From: QHXW01 sp035280425
GTDB lineage: Bacteria > Acidobacteriota > Terriglobia > Bryobacterales > Bryobacteraceae
Assembly (NCBI GenBank): GCA_035280425.1
Contig: DATEFW010000006.1
Span: 1-64,000, forward strand
DNA length: 64,000 bases
Direction of reading: 5' to 3'
Both the position numbers and the translations under genes were made by a program. Positions 1 to 8,445 of this stretch are shown piece by piece. Position 1 is the stretch's first letter; each line of letters starts with the position of its first letter. The notes below the pieces were generated by a model. The model was not told the DNA's origin. It saw only the letters and a program-made list of their open reading frames with translations, and did not search any database.

Positions 1-465
1 AATATCTACGCCGACGCCGTCACGCAAACCCAGGACGCCGATGGCCACCAGGTCCATATCTTCTACGCCAAAAACATCAAGGCCAGCGCCAATACGGTGA
101 CCGCGACGTTCTCCGCCGCCAACAATCATCCCTGGATGGCCGTCTTCGAATACAGCGGCCTGAGCACCACCGCACCTCTGGATCGCACCGCGCACGCGCA
201 GGGCTCCAGCACCGCTCCCAACACCGGGCCGACCACCACAACCTCCAGCGCCAATGAACTGGTCTTTGCCGGCATAGGTCTTCCTGCCAGCTACACCGGA
301 ACAACTACCGCAGGCAGCGGCTTCACGCTGCTGCAACAAAACACCACCACATCCAGAGCGGGCGCCGAAGCAAGGGTCGTCGCAGCCACGGGCGCTTACT
401 CGGGTACGTTTACTTTAAACATCGCTGCCAACTGGTCCGCAGCGATAGCGACATTCAAGCCGTGA
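1..465 (+). CDS. C-terminal part of a secreted Thr/Ser/Ala-rich protein (5' end outside window)
   Basis: The frame is open from base 1 to a TGA at 463-465, so the start lies upstream of the window. The visible 154 residues are rich in Thr, Ser, Ala and Gly and have alternating hydrophobic stretches such as NTVTATFSA and PWMAVFEYSGL, which suggests a beta-sandwich. There are almost no charged residues and no Cys. Proteins with an AVFEYSGL...APLD pattern are common as secreted or surface proteins in soil Acidobacteriota, but I know no function for them. It ends convergently with the next gene, 3 bp away. Confidence 0.6.
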   Translation, partial: NIYADAVTQTQDADGHQVHIFYAKNIKASANTVTATFSAANNHPWMAVFEYSGLSTTAPLDRTAHAQGSSTAPNTGPTTTTSSANELVFAGIGLPASYTGTTTAGSGFTLLQQNTTTSRAGAEARVVAATGAYSGTFTLNIAANWSAAIATFKP

Positions 466-468
466 GTC

Positions 469-1890
469 TCAATTTTGTCGCGGCGCAATTCCGAAACAGT
501 AGAGCGCGCTGCGCGTTCGCAAGTACAGCCGCTGATCCACCGGTGCCGGCGTCGCAAACACCTCATCGTCCATGTCGTTCACCGCGAGCACCTCCCAATC
601 CGCTCCCGCCCTGATGACGGAAACATGGCCCTCCTGGCTGGCGGTGAAGATTTTCCCATCGGCGCCCACAGGCGACGAGTAGTAGAAATCCAGCGCGCCT
701 TTCAGCCGCCCCTGCTTGAGCACCTTCCCGGTCGACGCATCGAGAGCCGTCAGAATCCCGCCTTCTTTCATCAGGTAGAGCACGCCGTGATACACGAGTG
801 GCGAAGGAACGTTGGGCAGCGATCTGTAATGACGCCACAGTATGTTGGTTTCGGTCATATCGCCCGAGCCGCCGAGTTTCACCGCCATCACCGAGTTCAC
901 AACCGAGTGCCGCTCGCGCAGTTTTTCCCATTCGCGCTCCTCGAGAAACCCATCACCATCAAAATCCGCCTCATCGAAATCCTTCTGATATTGCGGATCG
1001 GTGAGCTCGGCCTTTGCCAGTTTGCCGTCATGATTCCGGTCGGCCGCCGCCAGCATCTCGCGAAATGATGGCACCGTCTGCTGGTTGCCTTGATCGGCGC
1101 CGCCCGCCCAGCCGAGCACGTATACGACACGGCCATCGATCACCGGCGTCGGCTTCAGTTGCCAGGTCAAACCGCGCACCCACCAAACCTGCTTGCCCGT
1201 GTCTACGTCATACGCGATCAGCCGGTTGGTGCCGGCCACCAGCGCTTCCAGACCACCGGCTTCAGGCTGGTAAAGCACCGGCGTCGCAAAGCCGCGCGTC
1301 ATGTCCGGACGCTCCACGCGCCAGACCAGCCGTCCGGTCTTCTGATCGACGGCAACCGCGAACGATCCGGACTCGGAATCGCATACCTGGATCACCTTGC
1401 CGTTCGCCAGAACCGGCGAGGCGCCGAGGCCAAACGGATTGTTGAACGGCCCCAGCGGAACTCGCCAGCGCTCTTCGCCATCCGAGCCATAAGAAATCAG
1501 ACCGAAGTCGGTAAAGAACGCGTAAACATTGCGCCCATCCGTCGCGACGCTGGGTGATGCCGGGCTGTTCGACTCATGCAACTTCTGTTTGCGCGGCCGC
1601 GGAACTTCCCGGCGCCAGAGAATTTTTCCGGTTGAGCGATCAAGCGTGATAACGTACAGGTGCTCAGCGTCGAACGCCGTGAGAAAGATCCGGTCGGCTG
1701 TCAGCACCGGCGACGAATGCCCGGGAGGCAGAGCGGTCTTCCAAATCACGTTCTTCGAGGGGCCGAATTCGACTGGAAGGCCGGTTGTTTCCGAAACGCC
1801 GCGCGCATTTGGCCCGCGAAATTGCGGCCAGTCAGACGCAAACAGCCAGGAGGCGTACAGCACGACAAGAGCCAGATCGAAGCGCCGCAT
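469..1890 (-). CDS. Secreted PQQ-like beta-propeller protein with an EF-hand insertion
   Basis: A 473-residue exported protein. It begins MRRFDLALVVLYASWLFASDWPQFRGP: a signal peptide and then the DWPQFRGP motif typical of PQQ-like (BamB/quinoprotein-type) propellers of Acidobacteria and Planctomycetes. Repeats such as TGKILWRREV, TGRLVWRVE and TGKQVWWVRG are propeller blade motifs. Near the middle, two calcium-loop motifs, DRNHDGKLAKAE and DFDGDGFLEERE, form an EF-hand pair inserted between blades. The frame stays open further upstream (to 1986), but the ATG at 1890 gives a clean signal peptide and lies 6 nt after TATACT. No catalytic residues can be named, so it may be a scaffold or a dehydrogenase-like protein. 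Confidence 0.8.
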   Translation of the reverse strand: MRRFDLALVVLYASWLFASDWPQFRGPNARGVSETTGLPVEFGPSKNVIWKTALPPGHSSPVLTADRIFLTAFDAEHLYVITLDRSTGKILWRREVPRPRKQKLHESNSPASPSVATDGRNVYAFFTDFGLISYGSDGEERWRVPLGPFNNPFGLGASPVLANGKVIQVCDSESGSFAVAVDQKTGRLVWRVERPDMTRGFATPVLYQPEAGGLEALVAGTNRLIAYDVDTGKQVWWVRGLTWQLKPTPVIDGRVVYVLGWAGGADQGNQQTVPSFREMLAAADRNHDGKLAKAELTDPQYQKDFDEADFDGDGFLEEREWEKLRERHSVVNSVMAVKLGGSGDMTETNILWRHYRSLPNVPSPLVYHGVLYLMKEGGILTALDASTGKVLKQGRLKGALDFYYSSPVGADGKIFTASQEGHVSVIRAGADWEVLAVNDMDDEVFATPAPVDQRLYLRTRSALYCFGIAPRQN

Positions 1891-1896
1891 CGAGAC

Positions 1897-1902
1897 AGTA
1901 TA
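1897..1902 (-). promoter_or_regulatory. -10-like box close to the start of the PQQ-propeller gene
   Basis: On the minus strand this reads TATACT (within TATATACT), with 6 nt between it and the ATG at 1890. Transcription would start almost at the start codon. No convincing -35 hexamer or Shine-Dalgarno sequence is seen. Confidence 0.45.
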
Positions 1903-2018
1903 TAGTGCGAGGCCGCCGCTCAAACCGGAGCACGCCCCATCGATGTGCTCCCAAGACCTGCCGCCGCTTGCATTCTGGCCACCCAATGACTACCCTGAAT
2001 GTCAGCCGGAGGCCATCC

Positions 2019-3242
2019 ATGCAGGCTGTACTTCCCTCTACAACGGTCGCCCAGCAGTCCATCAAGATTCCTCAGCCTGCCGTCCGCAACGTCGCGGTCG
2101 ACACTTATCGCGGGCTGGTAATGCTGCTCATGATGGCGGAAGTGCTGCAACTTTCGCGCGTCGCCCAGGCTTTCCCGGGGAACCCGATCTGGGGTTTCCT
2201 CGCCTGGAACCAGACGCATCAGGCCTGGGCCGGCTGCTCCCTGCATGACACCATTCAGCCGGGATTTTCTTTCCTGGTCGGCGTGGCGTTGCCGTATTCG
2301 ATCGCCAGCCGCCTGGCCAAAGGCAAAACCTTCCCCAAGATGTGGGCGCACGCCATCTGGCGTTCCATCGTGCTGATTGCTCTGGGCGTTTTTCTGCGCT
2401 CCATGCACAGCACCCAAACCTATTTCACTTTCGAAGACACGCTTTCGCAAATCGGCTTCGGCTATCCGATCCTGTTCCTGCTCGGTTTCCGGCCGCCGCG
2501 CGACCAGTGGATTGCATTGACCGCCATCCTGACCGGCTACTGGCTGGCGTGGGCGCTCTATCCCGTTCCAGGGCCGGGATTCGACTGGCAGTCCGTCGGC
2601 GTGCCGCCGGACTGGAACCATTTCTATACCGGCTTCGCCGCCCATTGGAACAAGAACGCCAATCTTGGAAATGCCTTTGATCAATGGTTCCTGAACCTGT
2701 TTCCCCGCGTCAAACCATTTGTCTATAACAGCGGCGGATATCTGACCCTCAGCTTCATTCCTACGCTGGGCACCATGATTCTCGGTCTGATCGCCGGCCG
2801 CTGGCTGCGCGAAAGCGCGCCGAAAATTCCGATGAAGCGCATGCTGATCGCCGGCTTCGCAGGCATCGCCCTCGGCACCCTGCTGCACTTCACCGGCATC
2901 TGCCCGGTTGTGAAGCGCATCTGGACGCCGAGCTGGACGCTGTTCAGCGGCGGCATCTGCTTCCTCTTCCTCGCGGTCTTCAGTTGGATCGTGGACGTAA
3001 AAGGCTACAAAAAATGGGCCTTCCCTCTGGTCGTGATCGGCATGAATTCGATCGCCGCTTATCTCATCGCGCATATGTTCGACGATTTCATCCGCAGCTC
3101 GTTCCGCATTCATCTGGGCGATCGGCTGTTCCAGATCTTCGGCACGGGTGTCGAGCCTTTCATGGCGGGCGGCGCCGTGCTCGTCACGTACTGGATCATT
3201 CTCTACTGGATGTACCGCCGCAAATTGTTCCTGAAAGTCTGA
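2019..3242 (+). CDS. DUF5009 / heparan-alpha-glucosaminide N-acetyltransferase-like membrane protein
   Basis: A 407-residue polytopic membrane protein with about ten hydrophobic segments. The N-terminal motif RNVAVDTYRGLVMLLMMAEV matches the start of the DUF5009/NagX-like acyltransferase family, which transfers acetyl groups to sugars across the membrane. The invariant-looking histidine in CSLHDTIQPGFSFLVG fits the same family. ATG 2019 is chosen because GGAGG (2008-2012) lies 6 nt before it; ATG 1986 in the same frame has no ribosome binding site. The gene is divergent from the PQQ-propeller gene. The acceptor sugar is unknown; a role in glycan acetylation is family inference. Confidence 0.75.
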   Translation: MQAVLPSTTVAQQSIKIPQPAVRNVAVDTYRGLVMLLMMAEVLQLSRVAQAFPGNPIWGFLAWNQTHQAWAGCSLHDTIQPGFSFLVGVALPYSIASRLAKGKTFPKMWAHAIWRSIVLIALGVFLRSMHSTQTYFTFEDTLSQIGFGYPILFLLGFRPPRDQWIALTAILTGYWLAWALYPVPGPGFDWQSVGVPPDWNHFYTGFAAHWNKNANLGNAFDQWFLNLFPRVKPFVYNSGGYLTLSFIPTLGTMILGLIAGRWLRESAPKIPMKRMLIAGFAGIALGTLLHFTGICPVVKRIWTPSWTLFSGGICFLFLAVFSWIVDVKGYKKWAFPLVVIGMNSIAAYLIAHMFDDFIRSSFRIHLGDRLFQIFGTGVEPFMAGGAVLVTYWIILYWMYRRKLFLKV

Positions 3243-3302
3243 CGCCAGGCGCCTGTTACCGCTAGCCACAGACACTAGTACCTTGCTTACTTTCGGTAAT
3301 TG

Positions 3303-3320
3303 TGTTCTGAATTCAGAACA
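3303..3320. promoter_or_regulatory. Perfect 18-bp palindrome, candidate operator
   Basis: The sequence TGTTCTGAATTCAGAACA is its own reverse complement. It lies about 100 bp upstream of the J-domain gene in an AT-richer intergenic stretch. The half-site core GTTCT/AGAAC reappears in the larger inverted repeat at 3366-3407. This fits a dimeric regulator binding site; the regulator is unknown. Confidence 0.45.
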
Positions 3321-3365
3321 AATCGCTTGAATTTCGCAGAAAATACGGCGTAAATAAAGAGAGGA

Positions 3366-3407
3366 GCAGTTCTGATTTTTCGGGAATCGTTCCGAAATTA
3401 GAACTGC
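3366..3407. promoter_or_regulatory. 42-bp imperfect inverted repeat just before the J-domain gene
   Basis: The outer arms GCAGTTCT (3366-3373) and AGAACTGC (3400-3407) pair perfectly. Inside them, TCGGGAA (3380-3386) and TTCCGA (3390-3395) can form a second stem with one bulge. The repeat ends 2 nt before the GGAGG ribosome binding site (3410-3414). It could be a second operator or an mRNA hairpin controlling translation of the J-domain protein. It is not followed by a T-run, so it is not a typical terminator. Confidence 0.5.
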
Positions 3408-3421
3408 ACGGAGGACAACCC

Positions 3422-4078
3422 ATGCAGTCACCCGGTCAGACGGAGTTCGTCGATTACTACGAAGTGCTACAGATTTCACCGCGCGCGGAGATCGAGACCA
3501 TCCGCCGCGTCTTTAAATTGCTCGCTGTTCGTGTCCACCCCGACAATCCCACCACCGGCGATGCCGAACAGTTCCGGATTCTGAAAGAAGCGTACGAGAC
3601 CCTCTCCGATCCCAGCCGGCGCTCGGTTTACGATCTCGCCTATGAACAGCGTTCCCAGGAGCCGCTGCCGGTCTTCGAGATGCGGGAGTTCTCTGCCGGC
3701 GTCGACGGCGAGACCAATCGCCGCATCGGGATCCTCTGCCTGTTATACAACCAGCGACGATCCAACGAAGATAAGCCCGGACTCTCGATTATGGAGCTCG
3801 AGCAGTTGATGGGATTCCCCCGTGAGCACCTCGCATTTGCCGTCTGGTATCTGCGGAACAGAACCTACATTGACTCGCGCGACAACAGCGACCTGGCGAT
3901 CACGTCCGAAGGCATCGACTTCCTCGAGAACCACTTGCCGACAAATCACGTGGCCTACAAGCTGCTCAAGAGCGCCGAGAAGGGCGCCAGCCACATGGAT
4001 GAGGAGCAGGACGCTATGCCGCAGGGATCGCGGTATGCCGCACCACCTCGCGGCGCGCAGCCTAGGCCGGTGAACTGA
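3422..4078 (+). CDS. J-domain (DnaJ-like) protein with a winged-helix-like C-terminus
   Basis: 218 residues. Residues ~9-75 form a J domain (VDYYEVLQISPRA...FKLLAVRVHPDNP...FRILKEAYETLSDP) with the HPD tripeptide that stimulates Hsp70 ATPase. There is no Gly/Phe region and no zinc-finger domain, so it is a type III J protein. Residues ~100-185 (RIGILCLLYNQRR...SIMELEQLMGFPREHLAFAVWYLRNRTYI...ITSEGIDFLENH) have the pattern of a winged-helix domain, recalling DNA-binding regulators. GGAGG lies 7 nt before the ATG. The inverted repeats just upstream suggest specific regulation. The client and Hsp70 partner are unknown. Confidence 0.8.
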   Translation: MQSPGQTEFVDYYEVLQISPRAEIETIRRVFKLLAVRVHPDNPTTGDAEQFRILKEAYETLSDPSRRSVYDLAYEQRSQEPLPVFEMREFSAGVDGETNRRIGILCLLYNQRRSNEDKPGLSIMELEQLMGFPREHLAFAVWYLRNRTYIDSRDNSDLAITSEGIDFLENHLPTNHVAYKLLKSAEKGASHMDEEQDAMPQGSRYAAPPRGAQPRPVN

Positions 4079-4122
4079 TCCATAACCGGCGGAGCTTGAG
4101 GGCTGCTGACTGAGCCTGCCCG

Positions 4123-6504
4123 TTACTGCAGCCCCACTTCGCGCACAATCTCGGCGAAGCGCGGATCGTTATGCAGGCTGTCGAATATTGGATCCATTTT
4201 CAGGTAAATCAGCCAGCCGGCTCGGTCGCCCAAAGCCTTGCGCAGCCACGGAAACGCTTCATCCTTATTCCCGAGCCCGGTGTCGATCGCCGCGATCCAC
4301 ATCGGCTGCACGTAAGTCTGGTTGGACCTCTGCACCAGCTCCGATAGCGTTTTCGCGGCCTCGGCCTTGTTTCCTGATCGCGCATACGCATAACCCAGAG
4401 CCGCCAGTGCGCTGCTGTCTCCCTCCGACAACTGAAGCGCCTGCTGCGCCTCCGCCACCGCCTCCGGATAGCTTCCCTTCTCCAGCAACGCACGCGCCAG
4501 GAACAGGTGCGCACTGACAAACTGCGGGTCCATTGTGATCGCTCGCCGCGATTGTTCGATCGACTGGTCGTACTGGCGCCCATAGTACAGCGTCTCGGCG
4601 ACCCCAACGCTGATTGGCAGCGACACGGGCTCCAGCTCATGGGCGCGCTCCACGCTCGCCTGGGCTTCATTGGTTCGCCCAACCACCGTCAGGTAGTTTG
4701 CGTACCACTGCCGCGCAGTTGCATAATTCGGATTCAGCTCAATCGACCGCTGGAATTCTTTTTCCGCTCCGGGCCAGTCCCAATCCAGCGTCAACTTCGC
4801 CCAGCCGAGCGATGCGTGTGCTTCAGAAATGGAATCGTCCAGCTCGAGCGCCTTCATCGCCGCCGTTTTCGCGCGCGGCATCACTTCTTTAGCGGCGAGC
4901 ACGTTGTAATCCGCCAGCAGCGCGTAAGCATCGGCCAAACCGGCATAGGCCAGCGCGTACCGCGGGTCCTGGTTGATCGCCTTCTGGAAAAAGTTGATGC
5001 TGCTCTGCATGCCCTCCAGCGTCCGCTTGTTCCATTGGAACCGGCCTTCCAGGTAAATACGGTAGGCTTCGGTGTTTTCCGTGCTGTGCCTGGCCAGCCG
5101 CTTCTTGTCTTCCCCGCTCAGCCGCACGCGCAGCTTGTCCGAGATTTCCTGCGAAATCTCATCCTGGATCGCCAGAATATCGGTCACCTTGCGGTTATAT
5201 TGCTCGCCCCAGATCTGGCGGTTGGTAGATGGGTCCACCAGCTCGGCGCTGACTGAGAGCTGGTCGCCGCGATGCACAATCCGCCCCACCAGCACGGCTT
5301 GCACCTTGAGTTCCCTCCCGGCCATCTGCGGATCGACGTCCGGCCGCTTGTACCGGAAAACCGAGCTGCGCGACATCACCGTCAGATTCGGCAGCCGCGA
5401 AAGGTTGTTAATAATGCTCTCGGTCAGCCCGTCGCTCAGGTACTCGGTGTTCGGGTCCGATCCGATATTTGCGAATGGCAATACCGCGATGGAGTGAATC
5501 CCGCTGGAGCGCATGCCCCAGAAATAAGCAGCCACGAGTGCGATCACCAGTGCGGCTGCGCCGATCGCCATCCACCGCGTTACCTTGAGCCGCGGTTTTG
5601 TCACCGGCACGGGTACCGGCGCCGTCGGCACATGGAAAACTCCGGAGCTTGTTGAGATCGTCTTCAGCGCGAAAGTCAAATCGCGCGCCGACTGGAACCG
5701 CTCTTCCGGCTTCTTCTCCAGGCAGTGCGCAATCACGCGGTCGAAATCCGGCGGAACCTGCCGGCCGGTCGTCGAGATTTCCGGCGGATGATCGTTGAGC
5801 ACCGCCGTAATCGACTCGGCCGCCGTGCGCCGCGCGAAAGCCTTTTTGCCCGAAACCATTTCGTAAAGCACGCAGCCCAGTGCGAAAATATCGCCCCGCC
5901 CATCCACCAACTCACCGCGAAGCTGCTCCGGCGACATGTAACCCATGGTGCCGACCACCATGCCCGTCACGGTCTTGTCCTCCGCGTGGCCGGTTCCGAT
6001 TACCGCGGTGGCCTCGTCGGAATTCAGCGGATTCACTCGGGCAAGCCCGAAATCCAGCACTTTCACGCGGCCGTCGGAGGTCAGAAAAATGTTTTCCGGC
6101 TTGATATCGCGATGGACAATGCCCTTCGCATGCGCGGCCGACAGCGCTTCCGCAATCGCCACCCCGATTTCCGCGGCTTTTCTCCACGGCAGCGGACCGC
6201 GTTTCAAACAGTCACGAAGCGTCTCGCCCTCCAACAGCTCCATCACCGCGAAACGCACCCCGCTGTCATTGCCGACATCGTGAATCGACAGGATATTGGA
6301 ATGCGAGAGCGCAGCCACAGCTTTGGCTTCCCTCTCGAAACGGCTCAACGCATCGTGGTCCTGCGCGAATTGTTCAGGAAGAACCTTGACGGCGACGTCG
6401 CGATCCAGCCGCCGGTCGCGCGCCTTATAGACTTCGCCCATACCTCCGGCGCCGATCGGAGCAACGATTTCGTAAGAACCTAGGCGGGTTCCGGGCGTCA
6501 GCAT
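4123..6504 (-). CDS. Transmembrane Ser/Thr protein kinase with FlgO-like and TPR domains
   Basis: 793 residues. The kinase domain spans ~10-270 with glycine loop GAGGMG, Lys40 in VAVK, HRDIKPEN at 131-138 and DFG at 151-153, so it should be active. It is of the PknB/Hanks type common in Acidobacteria. A single membrane segment follows (WMAIGAAALVIALVAAYFWGM). After it comes a domain starting HSIAVLPFANIGSDPNTEYLSDGLTE, which resembles the FlgO/TolB-N-like module often paired with adenylate cyclases and kinases. The last ~300 residues are tetratricopeptide repeats. The kinase would face the cytoplasm with the TPR part outside. It stands alone on the minus strand; substrates are unknown. Confidence 0.92.
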   Translation of the reverse strand: MLTPGTRLGSYEIVAPIGAGGMGEVYKARDRRLDRDVAVKVLPEQFAQDHDALSRFEREAKAVAALSHSNILSIHDVGNDSGVRFAVMELLEGETLRDCLKRGPLPWRKAAEIGVAIAEALSAAHAKGIVHRDIKPENIFLTSDGRVKVLDFGLARVNPLNSDEATAVIGTGHAEDKTVTGMVVGTMGYMSPEQLRGELVDGRGDIFALGCVLYEMVSGKKAFARRTAAESITAVLNDHPPEISTTGRQVPPDFDRVIAHCLEKKPEERFQSARDLTFALKTISTSSGVFHVPTAPVPVPVTKPRLKVTRWMAIGAAALVIALVAAYFWGMRSSGIHSIAVLPFANIGSDPNTEYLSDGLTESIINNLSRLPNLTVMSRSSVFRYKRPDVDPQMAGRELKVQAVLVGRIVHRGDQLSVSAELVDPSTNRQIWGEQYNRKVTDILAIQDEISQEISDKLRVRLSGEDKKRLARHSTENTEAYRIYLEGRFQWNKRTLEGMQSSINFFQKAINQDPRYALAYAGLADAYALLADYNVLAAKEVMPRAKTAAMKALELDDSISEAHASLGWAKLTLDWDWPGAEKEFQRSIELNPNYATARQWYANYLTVVGRTNEAQASVERAHELEPVSLPISVGVAETLYYGRQYDQSIEQSRRAITMDPQFVSAHLFLARALLEKGSYPEAVAEAQQALQLSEGDSSALAALGYAYARSGNKAEAAKTLSELVQRSNQTYVQPMWIAAIDTGLGNKDEAFPWLRKALGDRAGWLIYLKMDPIFDSLHNDPRFAEIVREVGLQ

Positions 6505-6637
6505 CGTCGATCTGCTAATCTGTCACGGATACGCTAGTTTACCGCATGCCCGGCGGGGATTGGCGGCCGCTCGGCTCGATGGAACGCAATCGCCTTAGGC
6601 CAATCAGAACATGTTTCTAAAAAAATCGGAGTTCCTG

Positions 6638-7963
6638 ATGAAATTTTCACTAATGTTCCTCGGTCTATCTCTCTTGAGTATACCGGCTCTGGCGCAAACG
6701 GCCTCGGCAGATTCGAGCGACGTGATCCGGCAGCTCATGGCGCGCATCGATCGTCTGGAAAAACGCGTCGCCGAATTGGAAAGTCGCGGGAGCGCCGCCG
6801 CCCCGTCCACGACCGTGGCAGCCGCAGCGGCCGCGCCGGCGGCTCCGCAGGAAGCTGCGTCAGCCGCTCCCGCTCAACCCGCGCCTACTCAGGCGGTCGC
6901 CGAAACACCGCCCCCTTCCATGCATCCAGGCATGCCCCAGATGACCGCGCCATCCCCGCGCATCGAGGGCTTCGGCGACATCGACTTCGCCTCCACCAAT
7001 AAACACGGCGCGCACAGCGGATTCAATGAGGGCCAGTTCGTGCTCCACTTCAACTCGGCGCTTTCGTCCAAAGTGAGTTTCCTGGGCGAGCTGAGCCTCA
7101 GCGCGCGCACCGATGCCGGTACCGGCGTTCCCCCCGCTACCGGATTTAATGCCGAGGTCGAGCGGGCCATCATTCAATTCCAGCAGAACGATTACTTCAA
7201 AGTCTCCTTCGGCCGCTATCACACGCCCATCAACTGGTGGAACATGACTTTCCACCACGGCCAGTGGCTGCAAACCACCGAAGCCCGCCCCGAGATGGTC
7301 CAGTTCGGCGGCAGCTTCCTTCCGGTCCATTTCGTCGGAACCCTGGTCGAAGGCGCGCTGCCCGCCGGCGGCATGAACCTCAACTACAATTTCGGGCTGG
7401 GCAACGGCCGCAGCTCGGTCATCAGCCGCGCCGGCGATTGGGGCGATATCAATAACAACAAATCCTGGCTGGTCGGATTGTTCAGCCGGCCCAGCGCTCT
7501 CTACGGCCTGCAATTCGGCGGATCGGTTTATCGCGATGAAATCACCCGCCCGGCCGCCCAGTTCCGCGAGTGGATCCAGTCGGCCCACGTCGTCTGGCAG
7601 AAAGAAAATCCGGAGCTGATCGCCGAATTTTCCAACGTCAGTCACCGCGAAATCGGCTCATTGATCCAGTCCAACAGCCAGGCCTGGTACCTGCAAATGG
7701 GCTATCGCCTGCCCTGGTTCGAAAAACTGTGGAAGCCCTATTACCGGTTTGAATACATCCACATTCCCGGTTCAGACCGGCTCTTCAACACCTTCGTGGA
7801 CGGCAAACTGGTGCCCGTTGTACCCAGCCTTGCCGGTTCCACCCTCGGAGTGCGGTACGATATATCCAGCTTCGCCGCGCTGAAGTTTGAGTACCGGCGC
7901 CAGCGGAGGCCGGGCGAGCCCATCGTGAATGGGGCGTTCGCTCAGACGAGCTTTACATTCTAG
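6638..7963 (+). CDS. Outer-membrane beta-barrel (porin-like) protein
   Basis: 441 residues. It starts MKFSLMFLGLSLLSIPALAQ, a clear signal peptide. A short coiled coil (VIRQLMARIDRLEKRVAELES) and an Ala/Pro-rich linker follow, then about 330 residues of alternating beta-strand pattern ending in ...FAQTSFTF. The C-terminal Phe is the classical signal for insertion by the Bam complex. The layout resembles phosphate-selective or DcaP-like porins. ATG 6638 is preferred over 6611 because GGAG (6628-6631) lies 6 nt before it and the signal peptide is cleaner. It is followed at once by a PstS-like gene, suggesting joint use in solute uptake. Confidence 0.8.
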   Translation: MKFSLMFLGLSLLSIPALAQTASADSSDVIRQLMARIDRLEKRVAELESRGSAAAPSTTVAAAAAAPAAPQEAASAAPAQPAPTQAVAETPPPSMHPGMPQMTAPSPRIEGFGDIDFASTNKHGAHSGFNEGQFVLHFNSALSSKVSFLGELSLSARTDAGTGVPPATGFNAEVERAIIQFQQNDYFKVSFGRYHTPINWWNMTFHHGQWLQTTEARPEMVQFGGSFLPVHFVGTLVEGALPAGGMNLNYNFGLGNGRSSVISRAGDWGDINNNKSWLVGLFSRPSALYGLQFGGSVYRDEITRPAAQFREWIQSAHVVWQKENPELIAEFSNVSHREIGSLIQSNSQAWYLQMGYRLPWFEKLWKPYYRFEYIHIPGSDRLFNTFVDGKLVPVVPSLAGSTLGVRYDISSFAALKFEYRRQRRPGEPIVNGAFAQTSFTF

Positions 7964-7970
7964 GTTGACT

Positions 7971-8444
7971 GTGCGGCGGTTAACTTTTATTTTAGCGCCC
8001 GTTGTCCTGTCGCTCGCGGTTTTGCTGCCTGTGCCGGCGGCGGCGAGCGATGTCGTGATCGTCGCTAATCCCACGGTGCCGGTGGCAGATTTGACCTTTA
8101 CCGAGCTCCGGCGCATTTTCCTGGGCGAGCGCGTTTTCTGGTCCTCCAATCTCCGCATTACGCTGCTGATGCGCGCTCCGGCAGCGCCGGATCGCGAAGT
8201 GCTCCTCAAGAGTGTTTACGAGATGAGCGAGGCACAATTCCGCCAACACTGGATCGGTAAAGTATTTCGCGCCGAGGCTACCGGCACGCCGCAGATGTTC
8301 TATTCCGATGAGGAGATTCTCGGAGCCGTCGCTTCCATTCCCGGTTCGATCGCCGCCGTCGATGCTAACCGCATTCCGCGCGGCGTCAAAGTAATCCGCG
8401 TCGAAGGCCACCTGCCCGGCGAGCCCGGCTACCGTCTGCGCTAG
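7971..8444 (+). CDS. Small periplasmic PstS-like (PBP-type) substrate-binding protein
   Basis: About 157 residues with an N-terminal signal peptide (VRRLTFILAPVVLSLAVLLPVPAAASD). The body (DVVIVANPTVPVADLTFTELRRIFLGERVFW...QHWIGKVFRAEATG...IPGSIAAVDA) matches the small single-lobe PBP-like proteins annotated as phosphate-type substrate-binding proteins. No ABC permease is nearby, so the partner may be the porin just upstream. The start is uncertain: GTG 7971, TTG 7965 or ATG 7929 (overlapping the porin) are all in frame. I chose GTG 7971 because it gives a compact signal peptide. Confidence 0.65.
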   Translation: MRRLTFILAPVVLSLAVLLPVPAAASDVVIVANPTVPVADLTFTELRRIFLGERVFWSSNLRITLLMRAPAAPDREVLLKSVYEMSEAQFRQHWIGKVFRAEATGTPQMFYSDEEILGAVASIPGSIAAVDANRIPRGVKVIRVEGHLPGEPGYRLR

Positions 8445-8445
8445 C

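Noticed and set aside
1920..3479. 519-residue open frame on the minus strand
   Set aside because: It is antisense to the DUF5009 membrane-protein gene, and its sequence is a composition artefact of high GC with no recognisable domain.
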